64,000 nucleotides of DNA from Erodium maritimum (taxonomy: Eukaryota; Streptophyta; Magnoliopsida; Geraniales; Geraniaceae), in the NCBI GenBank assembly GCA_963921825.1, contig OY997588.1:137051203-137115202 (forward strand), read 5' to 3'. Under the pieces are notes generated by a model. It had not been told where the DNA came from, made no database searches, and saw only the letters and a list, made by a program, of their open reading frames with translations. Of this stretch, positions 11,371 through 22,970 are shown piece after piece. The position numbers and the translations under genes are program-made. Each line of letters begins with the position of its first letter. Position 1 is the stretch's first letter.

Positions 11371-13560
11371 TTTTTAGAATAAAGAAATACTTTTATTACT
11401 ATGAAAAGGAGTTATTATATATTTTATTCTGTACTAGGTATAACAATAACTCATCATCAACAATAGAACATTTAAGACGGTTTTAATGAAATCAAAAGAC
11501 TGTAATTAAAAGGTATTACAAAACATTGCTCAAGGTGTGGCCGAATTGCCGCTCATTCCTCTGAAGAGGACCCATATAGTCTGGTTGAAAACCAAACCTG
11601 TGTTGTGCAGTAGTGAAGGAAGGATTGGCTTGTCTCAGGGATCCCTTCCAGTAATCGTCCCTGAAGCCCTGAGTTGTACTCATTTTCCTTGGCAAGGCTG
11701 CTTCCCAGCCCTCACTTGATCTTCCCGGGGTTCCTCAGCGGAATCCCTCTTTGTTCCAGGCGTCATCCTTGAGGGCGCCTACATTTCACAAATTGGGGGG
11801 GTGGACCACTACTGATTTTTTTTGAACCCGGAAGACCATCCCCACATACACGCTCGTTAGGTACAGTGTTGTGGGTTACAATTGGTCCCCTTCCCCCGAT
11901 GTGAAGTGGGATTAGGTGTAGTGTTCTGAGTTAGAATGTCGAAACTCGACGGTACACGGACCTACTTCTTCCAATTTGTTGCATAGACCATGTTCATATT
12001 CTCCTTCTGGTACTCCAGGAGAGACTTGTCAAACTTGTGGATCCCCGACATCTCTTTGTCATATGTTGGTGGTGTGTGCCCGATCCACCCACAATTCCCA
12101 CAAAAAGTAGGTAACTTCGTGTAGGTGAGGGCGCAGGCGATCATATCCTAAAACTCCAAAACTCAAAGCAGCAAATTCCGGCAGAGATGGCGGTCCAAGG
12201 AATGCCAAAATAGCACTCGGACAGCCCAACCCCAGCATTGTCCATAGTTATCACACGGGACCTCCACTATGGCCCCCATAGCTGCTCCAATTTTCTCCCC
12301 AGACGTTTTGGTCTGAACGCATAGTGGGAGGCCGTGGGCATGAACCCATAGTTGGAGCCTGTCCATTTACGGAAAATCCCTAAAAGATAGGTCAATTTCT
12401 ACAAGAAGCAAGGGGTGGCCATCAAAACACCATGGTTCATGACCACGAACCCAAAACCGAGCATCCTCATTCGCGAAGTAAAACCCAAAGACACCGGATT
12501 CGATGTCTTTAATCACCAGTCCCATCGCCGAATTTCCCCATGCGTTGGTGAAAATTCGCAGTAGGCTTTCTTTCCTAGCGTGGGGGGGGGGGGGCAGAAG
12601 TCGTCCGAGCATACCCAAATGTTGTTAAGCCAAAGCCTTTGAATCGACAACTGCATTAGTGTCGACCACCTCCAGAGGATCCTCCCAGCCCAAGGAGCAA
12701 CCCGAGAGGCTCTCTTGGAGGGCCCGAATAGGAGAATCGGGTGGTGCAAGCCTCAAAACCACCGGGGGAGCAGGAGTAGATAGTGGTACCAAGCCATCTC
12801 GGCGTAACATAAACTCTGGTATGGGTATGGAGGGGATGAGCGGAATCCGGTCTGCATTCGAAATGAATGCCATGATTTCTTTCACTCGCAAGTCACTCAT
12901 ACCAAGGCAGGAAGGTGACCTAGGGCCATCCTCATCAGCCCCCGGGAACAAGGCAAGGGGAGACAAAGATGGCCCTATAGGCGGCCCATCCAAAGAGGCC
13001 ACTAGGGTTTTTGATGGGCGGCCTCGCCTCACCTTCGGCCATTGTTGAATAAGGAGGGTCACACCCGACACAAACGCCATCAACGCCAGGGATGGCATAG
13101 GAGGCAACAGTGGTGTCGGCAGAGATTGTGATGGTAATAATCATAGAGAAGACGGAGACGGTGGTGGTAGTTGCAGTAGTGATGAAGGCGGTGGGAAAGG
13201 TTGCGATAGTAGGGGTTCAGCGGGCATGGTTTTTGGTTTCCTTTTCTGGCGACCCTTTAAAGGGATTATCAGACTTCGCGAGGGACATGGAGGAGGCACA
13301 CCTATCATCACCGTAGAGAAGGGATCAGGCGGTGAGGGTACGTACACAAACGGTGACATGACAAGGGCAGTAGGTAGTGGTTCGACTTTGTCAGACGGCA
13401 ACGTAGCCTGTGGAGGTGTAGGGTTGACGTCTTCCTCGAGCTGGGGGCGCGACTGACGTGCGATAATGACAACGATACAGGAGCACATGTCTCCTAGGGT
13501 TTAGGGTTGCTCTCGCCAAGGGAGAGAGAAATTTCACGTAGGAGAATTACAAAGTTCGTT
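11371..13560 (-). mobile_element. ORF1-only LINE derivative, copy 1 (half-LINE-like)
   Basis: Read on the minus strand, a leader containing AACCCTAAACCCTAGG precedes an ATG at 13,488. The conceptual product is proline-rich and then shows the pattern of plant LINE ORF1 (gag-like) proteins: a DUF4283-like segment at about 12,618-12,163 (NAWGNSAMGLVIKDIESGVF, ARFWVRGHEPWCFDGHPLLL, DRLQLWVHAHGLPL) and a zinc knuckle at about 12,090 (CGNCGWIGH). In the knuckle the last Cys of CX2CX4HX4C is replaced by Tyr. Frames are broken several times. After ORF1 there are about 0.6 kb of non-coding tail and an A-rich end near 11,371. No endonuclease, reverse transcriptase or RNase H follows. Copy 2 at 32,431-34,511 has the same layout. 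Outer ends here are estimated. Confidence 0.6.
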
Positions 13561-13583
13561 CAATTTAATGGTTATGATACTTT

Positions 13584-14640
13584 TGGAGGTGCTTGTTTAT
13601 TTTTTTAGAATGATCGATTGCTATTATAAATAGCAAGTGTTTACAAAACAGAATAACGATAAAACACTGGAAAATAAATAACATAAAAGAAATGAGTTCC
13701 CACGATGGAGGATACTTAGGTAAAAAAGTTAGAACGATCAAGTCATCGGCTACCTCCTGAAGGCGCCTGAAAGGTGATATTGCGGTAGCGTCTAACGACA
13801 CCGATACAACTAATCCAGACTGATGGAAGCTAGGACAGAGCAGGCCCCTTACCGTTAACAGATAATGGTGAACAGAGTACTCCCCTAGGTTGTCAGCGTG
13901 CATCTTCCTCCCTTGATTGATAATGGTAGGGCTCCAAAACGCGGGATTGCTGACCTCTAAGCTGGTAGGAAAGTACCGTGCCGGTTTTTGGTGGAACCGT
14001 TGCCACCTTACGTCCAGAGGGGCGGTACAACCGGCCAACCCCTTCTGGACCACTACAGACTCATTCTGCGAGGCGGGGGTGCTTAGAGCCCCCCGCCGCT
14101 ACATATGATGCTTTGTCCGATCTGGTAGACAAATCCTCCATCGTATCTCCAAATCTCGAGTCCAGACCTCCTTGAAGCTTACTTGGACCAAAATACTCGC
14201 TGGATCGACCCAAGTGATGAGACCCGACCCGAGTATGGAACCCGGGAGGTCCATCTCTCAGGCCAGTCCTGGGTCTAGGCCGAAAGGCCTGACCAGGCCT
14301 GAGCCCAGCCCGACTATCCCGAATCAAACCTGGCCGCCCCCCTGGGCCATCTCGATCCCTTGGGTTGTCAAGCTCCCCTGGCCTAGTTCCCTAGGCCCGC
14401 CTCGCATCAACAAACAAACCACGACCAACTGGCCCCTGAGGAAAGCCTGGCCTCCTCGGTTGATCTTGTGAATCCCTGATGGGTTTCTTCCCCGACCGTC
14501 GCTTCCACATCGTCGACGTCTCCTTCTCCGACTGTCCCGTCTCCGTACCCGATGAGATAGTCACCGGACCGCCCGGACCCGTCGAAATCCGCCTCCACGT
14601 CGTTAGATCATCTTCAAACATGTATTATAAATGTGTCTAT
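13584..14640 (-). mobile_element. GC-rich retroposon-like repeat, copy X2
   Basis: Homologous to X1 and in the same orientation. The minus-strand 3' end (about 13,584-13,640) reads like a plant retroposon tail with 'aatcgatcattctaaaaaaa'. The GC-rich head near 14,490-14,600 has codon-like composition but no recognised domain. It directly abuts the 5' end of the ORF1-only LINE derivative. It could be a non-autonomous LINE-mobilised unit or a decayed 5'-truncated LINE. Confidence 0.4.
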
Positions 14641-15829
14641 TATTATAGAATAAATTATTTGTATTTAGTGACAGATACCAATTTGAGATAGTATTTCTAC
14701 GTTTAAAAATTAAACTTCTTCTTATTGAAGATGGTATTTCCATAGTAAAAAAATTGACCGTACAATTCACAATTCAAAATTATCATTAATTAACTTTATA
14801 TACTTTTAACTACTAAAATATATTAATTTAGTTTATAAAATAATTTAAATAATTATGATTAACTAAATACGAGAATATCTCAGCGTATCAATCACACACA
14901 TACGTCCTAGAAAAAGGAGAAACCCTAGTCATCAAAGGAAAAACCCTAGCCGCCTCTTTCTTCTTACGCCCTCGTCGACCACCGCTAGCCGTCATGATTG
15001 TCTCCGTCGCCACCTCCATCGATCCATCTCCCTCGGGCCATTACCCTCTCAAGCGAAGATGCTTCCACCACGTCCCTCATATGTTCCCTTTTTCCGGTGA
15101 ATATCAGGTACGAATTTCGTCTATTCCTATAGTCCGCGTCTCCCATGCGACGACCATCAAAGGGAAACGATTGAAAAACGATCGGGAGATAGCCGGCAGG
15201 TGGGCTTGGAATCCGGGTGGCGGGACGACAAGAGGTGTTTTTATCCACGACATCCTAGCACGGGGAGGAAGAAAGGAGGGAACCACAACATGAGCATCAG
15301 GGTTGACGTCTTCTATTTCAATAAAGACCTTTATGGTTCGTTATTTTGGTTATTAGTTGGGTTTCGTTTGATGTACTGTTTTAGGATTTGGATCTTAGGT
15401 CGTTGGTGTTTCATTCTGTTTTGTTCATTTGGAATGCTGGTAATGGGATGTCTTGAGGTAATGTATGCGATCCAAAGTAGACTGTTTCTACAGGTCCATG
15501 AGCGCTGGGTTGGCTTCGGTCAACTCAGGCATTATTCTGGAACCCAGTGTTTTTACGCCCTACTTTGTATGGTTTACTTTTCCCAGTAATGCACTTCCCC
15601 AGTTACTCGTTCAAAAACTAAATACGAGAAAAGATAAGTAAAATATTAAGATTTAAATAATGTGTCAAATTTTTATTTAATAAAAAATTATTATTTCACG
15701 GTTAGCGTTTTTTGAAATATTATTGTTGTTATTAGTTTTCCTTTTAGGCGATGGGAAAAAAAGCTGCACTCACTTTCGAGTGAGAACCATAAATAAATAC
15801 AGTGACACAACTTTATTCGTTTTCAAAAT
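14641..15829. other. AT-rich spacer with an unassigned gene-like fragment (14,890-15,590)
   Basis: The motif 'aaaccctag' occurs twice at 14,920-14,950, as in many plant 5' leaders. An ATG at 14,994 opens a frame in which a candidate splice donor (cag|gtacg) occurs near 15,110. No protein family was recognised. It could be the truncated start of a gene or a captured fragment. The remainder is AT-rich and empty. Confidence 0.3.
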
Positions 15830-17066
15830 GGAAATTTGAATATTTGATAAAATATACTCTATAATATAATATAATATTTTTTATGTTAGTATATCCAAAA
15901 TTATAAAAATATGTATTTCATACTTTTCAAAACAAAAATAACCTTCTTCTCACTTAAACAAAATTCTTATTTTTACAATCTATTTCTCATCTCGTTCATC
16001 TATCTTTGAAAATAATTTCATGTTTAATTAATTTAATTAATAAATTATATCTTCCAAATAAATATAAATATTTTATACATAAAAAGGTATTTTATTCTAT
16101 TTTATTAGTTAATAAAATCAGATTTTTTTTCTTCAAAAAATCAGATTATGTTGATAAAAATTTAAAATTAAATTAAATTTTGAATATAGTAATTAATAAA
16201 AAAAATTAGGAATTTTGAACTCCGTTGAAGTAAGGACTCCGATGAGGTCGACATGTTGGAGTCATCTCAACCACTCGTTTCAATCGTCGTGGAAACTAAT
16301 AAAAATTGAAAAGAAACCATAAAAAAAAATGCGACGACCAAAGAAAATTAAAGAACTGGAATCGGACTGTGTAAGCTTTGACGGTATTGTACAAACTCAA
16401 GCCTCAGCGACAAACCTACTAGACCGATTCACAATTCCATCTATTATATAATTTTAATTACCCTTTATTTTGTTCTTATTCTTTTCAATAAGGGAATTTT
16501 GATGAAATATGAGCCATAATTATAATTACTAATAATAAGTTTTTAAATAAAATATGAAATTAAATAGATTTTTAGATTAAGATCTTAATTTAATCATTAA
16601 TAAATTATAATAAATTATTTTTTATGAAGTATAAATTATTTTTCAAAACTTTCCATAAAATTTTGAATTATCCTTTTAAAAACACTTATTAGTGTAATCC
16701 TATTTTTCCAATAATAAAATAAAATACAGTTTTCATAATTATTTTGAATTTAATTCAAATATAAAAATATATACTGGTAATTTTTCAAAAATAAATAAGA
16801 CTTCAAAAATAAATAATATTTCATATTTAAAAAATTAAAATTATTTATAAAAAAAAATCCATATCTTCTTCACCTGTATTTTTAAAATAAATTTATATTC
16901 AAATATTTTTTATATAAACATTCACGTTATAAAATAAATATTAATTTTTATTCGTTAATTTTTTTAAAAAAATCATATTATTTTGATAAATATTTTAAAA
17001 AGATAATTCAAAATTATATAAAAAATAATAATTTATAATTCATAACAAATTATTATTAATTTTTTT

Positions 17067-18714
17067 AAGCACAATAATGAGATTTTATTGATATGGGAAC
17101 AAAAGCTTACAAATATGAGAACTGAAAAATAAAAGAGTAAGGCAAAGATCTATTCTATAGACATCGACCACTAACTCTACAAAAAAATGGTCGGTTATAC
17201 CAAGAGGATTAAAGGGGAGGAGAATGTCTCGAGGGTTTGGGTAAACGGTAGGACGTTAGTCGTAAACACTCCTTATCTCGACTTGTAAATGCTGGAACTG
17301 TGGATCTAGGGCAATTGATGGGACAACAAACATCTAGGGAATAACCAAGGGAATGGGGAAGCAGGGGTTCGGTTGAGAACCGAGCATGGCATGACGAGGC
17401 GTTTTTCCCCTGACACACCCCGTTGCTGAGGAGGTTCCGTTTGAGCTTTGACGAGACCGCTGAAAGATTCTCGTCTCGATCCTCCTTGGGGTCCTCGGGA
17501 TTGTGTTTTCTTGTACCGGTAGGTCCGGCCTTGTAGTTTCAAGGGGAGCCTTAAAAGTTTCTAAGGATCTTGTAGCGATCAGTCGTATTCCCGAGTTAGG
17601 CAAGAGGTCCTGTGTCGCCTCTACCTCTTCAAGTCCTTGGGATCGACCCCACTCAGAAGGTTGGATAGGCTGGTCGGCCATAATATGGTCCGCCCCCTTG
17701 GTAGTGGTGTCTTAGGCAAGATATCCTAGATCGGAGGTGAGGCTCAAATGGCCCGAGTATTCTGAACTGGGGGAGGGAAAGTGCGACAACAATATGGTGC
17801 CTGTGGTATGTGCTGCCTACCTACCCATGCATCTGAGAGAGTTTCCCACGACCTGGTTTCCCTTTCATGCTCCGGAACCAGGTCTTGCATCAATTGCGAT
17901 GACTTGTCAATATACCAGGCACACGAAGTAGGGCCTCTCAATATATGCTTTTATGTCGGCTTTCTAGACAACGCTTGGAGTAGGACCGTTCTGCCTTGAT
18001 GGTTGGTCTATTCCCGAGGGAAGATCAAGACTTGGGTCATCGGGACCGAAAAGAGATTGGGGCCTTCGGGTTGGACAGGGGTCCGGAAGCGTTGATCCGG
18101 GTGGGGATGAGATCTCTTTCTCACTCCCAGATGAGCCAACCACGTGTTCCTCGGTAGTTAAAGCATGCCTCCTCAACCCAAAAATTTGGTGGGGCGAAGG
18201 ATTGCTCCTTGCATAGTAGAGGTAGCCAACAAAGGTAGTGAGTTACATTCTTTCTCTCCCGATAGGGGGGCTGGGTAACTCCGAGGCGTTCTTCGGGATT
18301 CGGCCTTATTGTGGATTTAGGAGTGAGAGGAGGGTTGAGTCCTCCAGGGCCATCACAGGTGAAGGATGAAAGCGAGGGACGAATGGGGGATGGGCGAGAC
18401 GTGTAGTTTTCTTGGTACACTCCAATTTTATGAACTCCTACGTGGGTAGCGGTGGCATGACGAGATGCGATGGGGTAAGGCGTGGATTTATCTCGATCCC
18501 ACCCATTTTCGCCTTGGGACTCGTTGTGAGTGTAGATATCTCGGATGATGGAGGCTTCACGAGGGGTGTCAGAGTCGTGGATTCCATTGATGAGCACAAT
18601 GGTCGTTGGAAGGGAACTTACAAACGGAGGTCGGCGATGCCGCATTGGGGTGCAAAATTGGGAGAGAGAGAATCCTATTGAAACATTTTTCAAAAGATTT
18701 GTTTTACTCAATTT
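17067..18714 (-). mobile_element. 1.65-kb retroposon inside the MULE-like element
   Basis: A GC-rich block sits in very AT-rich surroundings and is flanked on both sides by TATTAATTTTTTT (17,054-17,066 and 18,715-18,727), a probable 13-nt target duplication, although AT-rich sequence makes chance matches easier. On the minus strand it opens with a frame (about 18,640 downward; PPFVSSLPTTIVLINGIHDS) of more than 150 codons, continues through broken frames, and ends in an AT-rich tail next to the T-run. No known domain was recognised. The size and layout resemble the ORF1-only LINE derivatives. Confidence 0.45.
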
Positions 18715-19153
18715 TATTAATTTTTTTTATTTTATTCACAAAAAAAAATTATTCAACTTTATAAATTATTAAAATGATATTATATTATATATATTTTAAA
18801 AATCATATTATTTTCATGAATATTTATAAAAATAATTTTAATTTACAAATTTAAGCTTTCAAAAGTAATTTAGAGTTTATAAAAATATATATTATTCAAT
18901 TTTATTAATTATTAGATTCATATTTTTTTATTTTAAATGTCTATCAACATAACCTGATTTTTTGAAAATAAAATCTGATTTTGCTAACTAATAAAATGAA
19001 ATAAAATGTTTTTTATATATAAAATCTTAATACTTATTTTGAAAATATATTTTATTAAATTAATTAAAAATAATTTTATTTTCAAAAGATAAGTGAACAA
19101 GATGAAAAATAAAGCATAAGGATAAGAATTTTGTTTAAATAAAAAAATATTTG

Positions 19154-21055
19154 TCTTTTTTTTGAGCGAAAGTTGTGAGTTTTATTCATAGTTCCGAATC
19201 AATAATACATTGTAGTGCGTCGGGCACAGGGCCTGACCCCGAAGAACAGGCATAGAACGGGCCTCCCTGGCTAGCCAACGAGCGGCCCTATTCACAGTTC
19301 TTTTGACAAACTGAAGAGAAGTCCCTTCTTGTTGAGAAAACAGCTCTCTAATATCTCGAATAATAGTTCCAATTGGTAGGGATGGAAAAATAACCCGAAC
19401 CCGACGTACCCTACCCGTATTGACCGGGTAGGGTATTACCCGTTGACCGGGTACATTGACCGGGTACGGGTAGGGTTCGGGTTTGGCCCTACCCGCCCCG
19501 AGCCCTACCTAATCTTATATGTATATATAAATAAATAAATAAGTTCACAATTATAAACCTAATAATAAGTCAATTAAAATTTAAAAGTTGTACGATCATA
19601 ACTCATAAGTCCATAATACCATACAATTCATCTGGGTTTATAGATCATCGAAAAAAAAAACTTGAAAATGATTACTTTTGCTTGGTTGCTACTTGATTTT
19701 AGCATTGTTGTATGTTGAGACTTGAGGTGTGGAAAAAATTCTTAAGTTTCATATTTTTGGATACTTAAAATTAAATGGAATGGTTATTTAGTTCACAATT
19801 TTTTTGTCTTATAATCTACATATCATATGAACAAGTCGGGTAGGGTAATACCCGACCCGAACGGGTAGAGTTCGGGTAGGGTATTAACTGGGTATGGTAG
19901 GGTGCGGGTATTGGATATGAAAATCGGGTAGGGTACGGGTATCACAAAACCCGACCCATGCCCTACCCATTGTCATCCCTACCAATTGGCGAGACTGGAG
20001 GGCGTCATGTTGACTAGCACCTGCGCGTCCGAGCGGATAACCACCCTTATCTGCAGCATCGACACGTTCTTTAAGGCTGTGGCTATAGCAATGGCTTCGA
20101 CCATGATTGGGGACCAGACACCCGGGAGGATACCATTTGCAAGTAATGGGACCGAGCCGGCCGTATCTCGGGCTATTAGTCCCTAGGCCGATTGGTGAGA
20201 GTCTTGAAAAATCGCCCCATCCATGTTAATGACGGTGGTACCAGTCGGTGGACGAGTCCACTTAGCCGGCCAACTTTCCTGGGTGCAACGAGGTTTGGGA
20301 GAGGAAGCCTTAGCTTCACGCCATGCTTTGAGGTGGGTTACTGCCGATGAAATCACCCGAAGAGCTGCCGGGGGCGTCTGCTTCCATTTAAGCTCAATTC
20401 TGGCCTTCCAAATTTCCCATAAGATAGAGAGTATCTCCGTCATTTTCTCCCGGTTCCTAGCTGCTGATATACCCTCCCACCATTCTACAAACGTGCCCCC
20501 AGTACCCTGTGGGAGAAGCGGACCCACCCGCGACCAGCATGTCTGTGCAAACCCGCACTCCGAGAAGAGGTGGTCCACTGTTTCCGGGTCCCGACCACAG
20601 ATATCACATGTAGAAGTGATTGAGACAAATTTCTGGTACAGGTTAGTGACCATCTGGAGAGTATTGTGAGAGCACGCCACATGAATATGAGGAGGCGTGG
20701 GGGGGGGGGGGGCTGAGATGGTCCATAGAGAGGCCCAGGATACTGCATTCGTGTGTTGTCTCGCCTCTTGTCGTGTTGTCGCCAAAATGGAGTATCCCGT
20801 TTTGGTGGTATAGTGGTCGGTTCTTTCAGTCGCCCAATACCAAGAGTCTTGGGTTCGGAGAGATGATAGTGGGACTTGAAGGATATTGTCCAATTCCTCA
20901 ACTGAGAAGACTTCAAGCATTCTGGCAGCATTCCAACGCTGATGTCCTTCAACCATAAGGCCAGCGACCGTAGCCCCTACCAGGACCGGGTTAGTAGACG
21001 TGATCATAGGGTCAGGGCCAACCAACCAGGACGTACAAAGGACCATTAAAAATAT
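19154..21055 (-). mobile_element. 5'-truncated LINE (zinc-binding RT linker and RNase H region)
   Basis: The minus-strand product beginning near 21,050 contains the zf-RVT region typical of plant L1-like LINEs (TKTGYSILA, then CDICGRDPETVDHLFSECGF, a C-C-H-C arrangement). This is followed by an RNase H-like start (NMDGAIFQ...GLIARDTAGS). A stop codon lies between these two RNase H motifs, so it is inactive. The 3' end is marked by the T-run at 19,154-19,163. Endonuclease and reverse transcriptase are missing, which is normal 5' truncation. It has inserted into the right arm of the MULE-like element, and a hAT MITE lies inside it. Confidence 0.8.
19377..19981. mobile_element. hAT-type MITE (605 bp)
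   Basis: The ends are inverted (TAGGGATGG... and ...CATCCCTA), rich in GGGTAGGG/CGGGT motifs, and flanked by the 8-bp duplication CCAATTGG at 19,369-19,376 and 19,982-19,989. An 8-bp target duplication and TAGGG termini fit non-autonomous hAT elements. No transposase is encoded. The interrupted LINE sequence continues on both sides. Confidence 0.9.
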
Positions 21056-21132
21056 AAAAGACATATTTTTACAATTTTAAAGCATGGGAAATAAATTTAT
21101 GTTATTATAAATCATATTTTAACAAATTTTCC

Positions 21133-21526
21133 TCTTATAATTACCTATATTGATTTACTTATTTACCCCTTTAACTGCAGGGTCAACAAGGATAAAAGAG
21201 TAACTTCATGAGTATCACTTTTTTAATTTGGTAACCTAATTAAAACATCTTTATTTACCAGTTTTAGTTTTCCTAATTAACCCACTGCGCAATTACTGAA
21301 TTTTTATTTTCACATTTTTGTCACCCGAAAACTAAAAACTTAATTTTATGAGTCGTAAAAAATCCTCCAATTTAGCTGTCCGCCTGTCCCCTTGAAGCGC
21401 AAATAAACCCCTCTCCATTCTTCTCTCTATCTCTCTCCTCACCAATAGCTATTCCTTCTCTTTTTACCACAAACCACAAACCACAAACTAACACAACCAC
21501 ACCTCAGACTCACAGCTCAGCCCATC
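21133..21526 (+). promoter_or_regulatory. Promoter and 5' leader of the GATA factor gene
   Basis: The 140 bases before the ATG are pyrimidine-rich ('cctctccattcttctctcta', 'tctctctcctcacc') and then contain CACAAACCACAAAC-type repeats, as in many plant 5' leaders. No clear TATA box at a fitting distance was identified. The left border is the end of the MULE-like element, so that insertion lies only about 400 bp from the coding start. Confidence 0.5.
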
Positions 21527-22970
21527 ATGGAAGCACCAGAGCTTTTCCAGGCGGCTGCCTTCCGCACCGCCCAATTCAACCACCAGGACAAGCGCCAGAT
21601 CCACTACTCTTCCGCTGACGCCAACGCCGCCCTCCTCGCCGCCGACCATTTCGCCGTCGAGGACCTCCTCGACTTCTCCAACGAGGACGCCGTCCTCACT
21701 GACGGCGCTCTCGACGCCATCACCGGCGGAAACTCAACCGATTCCTCCACCGTCGTCAACAGCTGCAATTCCTCCTTCGCTCCTGCCGCCTCTCATCCCG
21801 GCGCCACCGACGTTCGCAATTTCACTGACAATGGAAATTTCTCTGGCGACCTCGACGTCGTCCCGGTAATTAATCACTTGTACTGAACGTTAATTTTGTA
21901 TTTATTACGTGATTCTCGATTCAATGTTCTTTGAATTTTGTATTTATTAAGTGATTCTGTTCAATGAATCGATTAGCGGTTCCTTTAACCGATTTCGGTA
22001 TGATTGGATATTAGTTTGATTTTGAAAAATCAAGCGAACTTGTTAACCTGGTGAATTTCAGAAAATCCATTATTTTCTTTCTTACCTTTCTCGGAAGCCA
22101 AACGGAATAGTCAATATCTGTGTGCATGAAAACGGGCACATTAATAGTACGGTAGTGGCTGTAGTTTTTATATTTGTTTTCTAAATCTGAGACCATACGT
22201 AATTTGAATTAAAGACACAAAATTAATTAATTAATAATCTAATAATGAATTTTAAATATTTGATGCAGTATGAGGATTTAGCTGAATTGGAATGGCTTTC
22301 GAATTTCGTAGAGGAATCGTTCTCGAGCGAGGACTTGCAGAAGCTCCAGCTGATATCGGGTCAGCAGGCCCGACCCGATGATACCTCCGAAATCGGCCGA
22401 AACAGTCCGATATTCAATCCCGACGTGGCCGTGCCGGGGAAGGCCCGCAGCAAGCGATCACGCGCCGCCCCGTGCAATTGGACCTCCCGCCTCCTCGTCC
22501 TCTCTCCGACCACCTCCTCGTCGGAGTCCGACGGCACCATCGCTCCGCCACCGGCGGTGGCGGTCGCGAAGAAGACGGTGAAGGCGTCGCCGAAGAAGAA
22601 GGATGGGAGCCATGGGGAGGGCGGCGGGGACGGGAGGAAATGCTTGCATTGCGCGACGGACAAGACGCCGCAGTGGCGCACGGGGCCGCTGGGGCCGAAG
22701 ACGCTGTGCAATGCTTGCGGCGTGCGGTACAAGTCCGGGAGGCTGGTGCCGGAGTACAGGCCGGCGGCGAGCCCGACGTTCGTGCTGACGAAGCACTCGA
22801 ATTCGCACAGGAAGGTGATGGAATTGAGGCGGCAGAAGGAGATGCAGATGGCGCAGCAGCAGCAGTTCCTGCACCACCATCATCATCAGAACATGATGTT
22901 CGATGTAGCCAACGGTGAAGATTACTTGATCCACCAACATGTTGGGCCCGACTTCAGACAGCTCATCTGA
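21527..22970 (+). CDS. GATA12: GATA zinc-finger transcription factor (GATA12/GATA9-like)
   Basis: The gene has two exons: 21,527-21,865 (113 codons, donor CCCG|GTAATT) and 22,269-22,970 (acceptor GATGCAG|TAT, phase 0), giving 346 aa. The protein starts with an acidic region ([13 protein letters not shown], about residues 45-57) and continues [20 protein letters not shown], the conserved block of subfamily I plant GATA factors. A basic stretch [14 protein letters not shown] follows. The single zinc finger has Cys at about 238, 241, 260 and 263 (CX2C-X18-CX2[21 protein letters not shown]). After it come the conserved [13 protein letters not shown] and [16 protein letters not shown] tail, a His-rich patch and the C-terminus VGPDFRQLI, as in Arabidopsis GATA12 and GATA9. 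Such proteins bind (A/T)GATA(A/G) in the nucleus. The length is usual for the family and nothing is broken. The exact orthologue is inferred from memory. Confidence 0.95.

Larger units (their letters stand above)
15830..21132. mobile_element. MULE-like DNA transposon with long AT-rich terminal inverted repeats
   Basis: About 15,830-16,180 is repeated in inverted orientation at 18,935-19,153 plus 21,056-21,132. The shared order of blocks is 'ggaaa(a)tttg', 'aaaattataaaaatatg', 'taaacaaaattcttat', 'ttttattagttaataaaatc' and 'cagattatgttgat' (plus-strand left arm). The right arm is split by the LINE at 19,154-21,055. Long AT-rich inverted ends starting GGAAA are typical of Mutator-like elements. 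No transposase is visible. The flanking 9-mers match only partly (6 of 9), so the outer ends are provisional. The interior holds a separate retroposon at 17,067-18,714. Confidence 0.55.

Noticed and set aside
9985-14640. X1 and X2 as LTRs of one gag-only LTR element
   Set aside because: The internal part occurs alone at 32.4-34.5 kb with its own target duplication and poly(A) tail, so LTR-type mobility is not supported.
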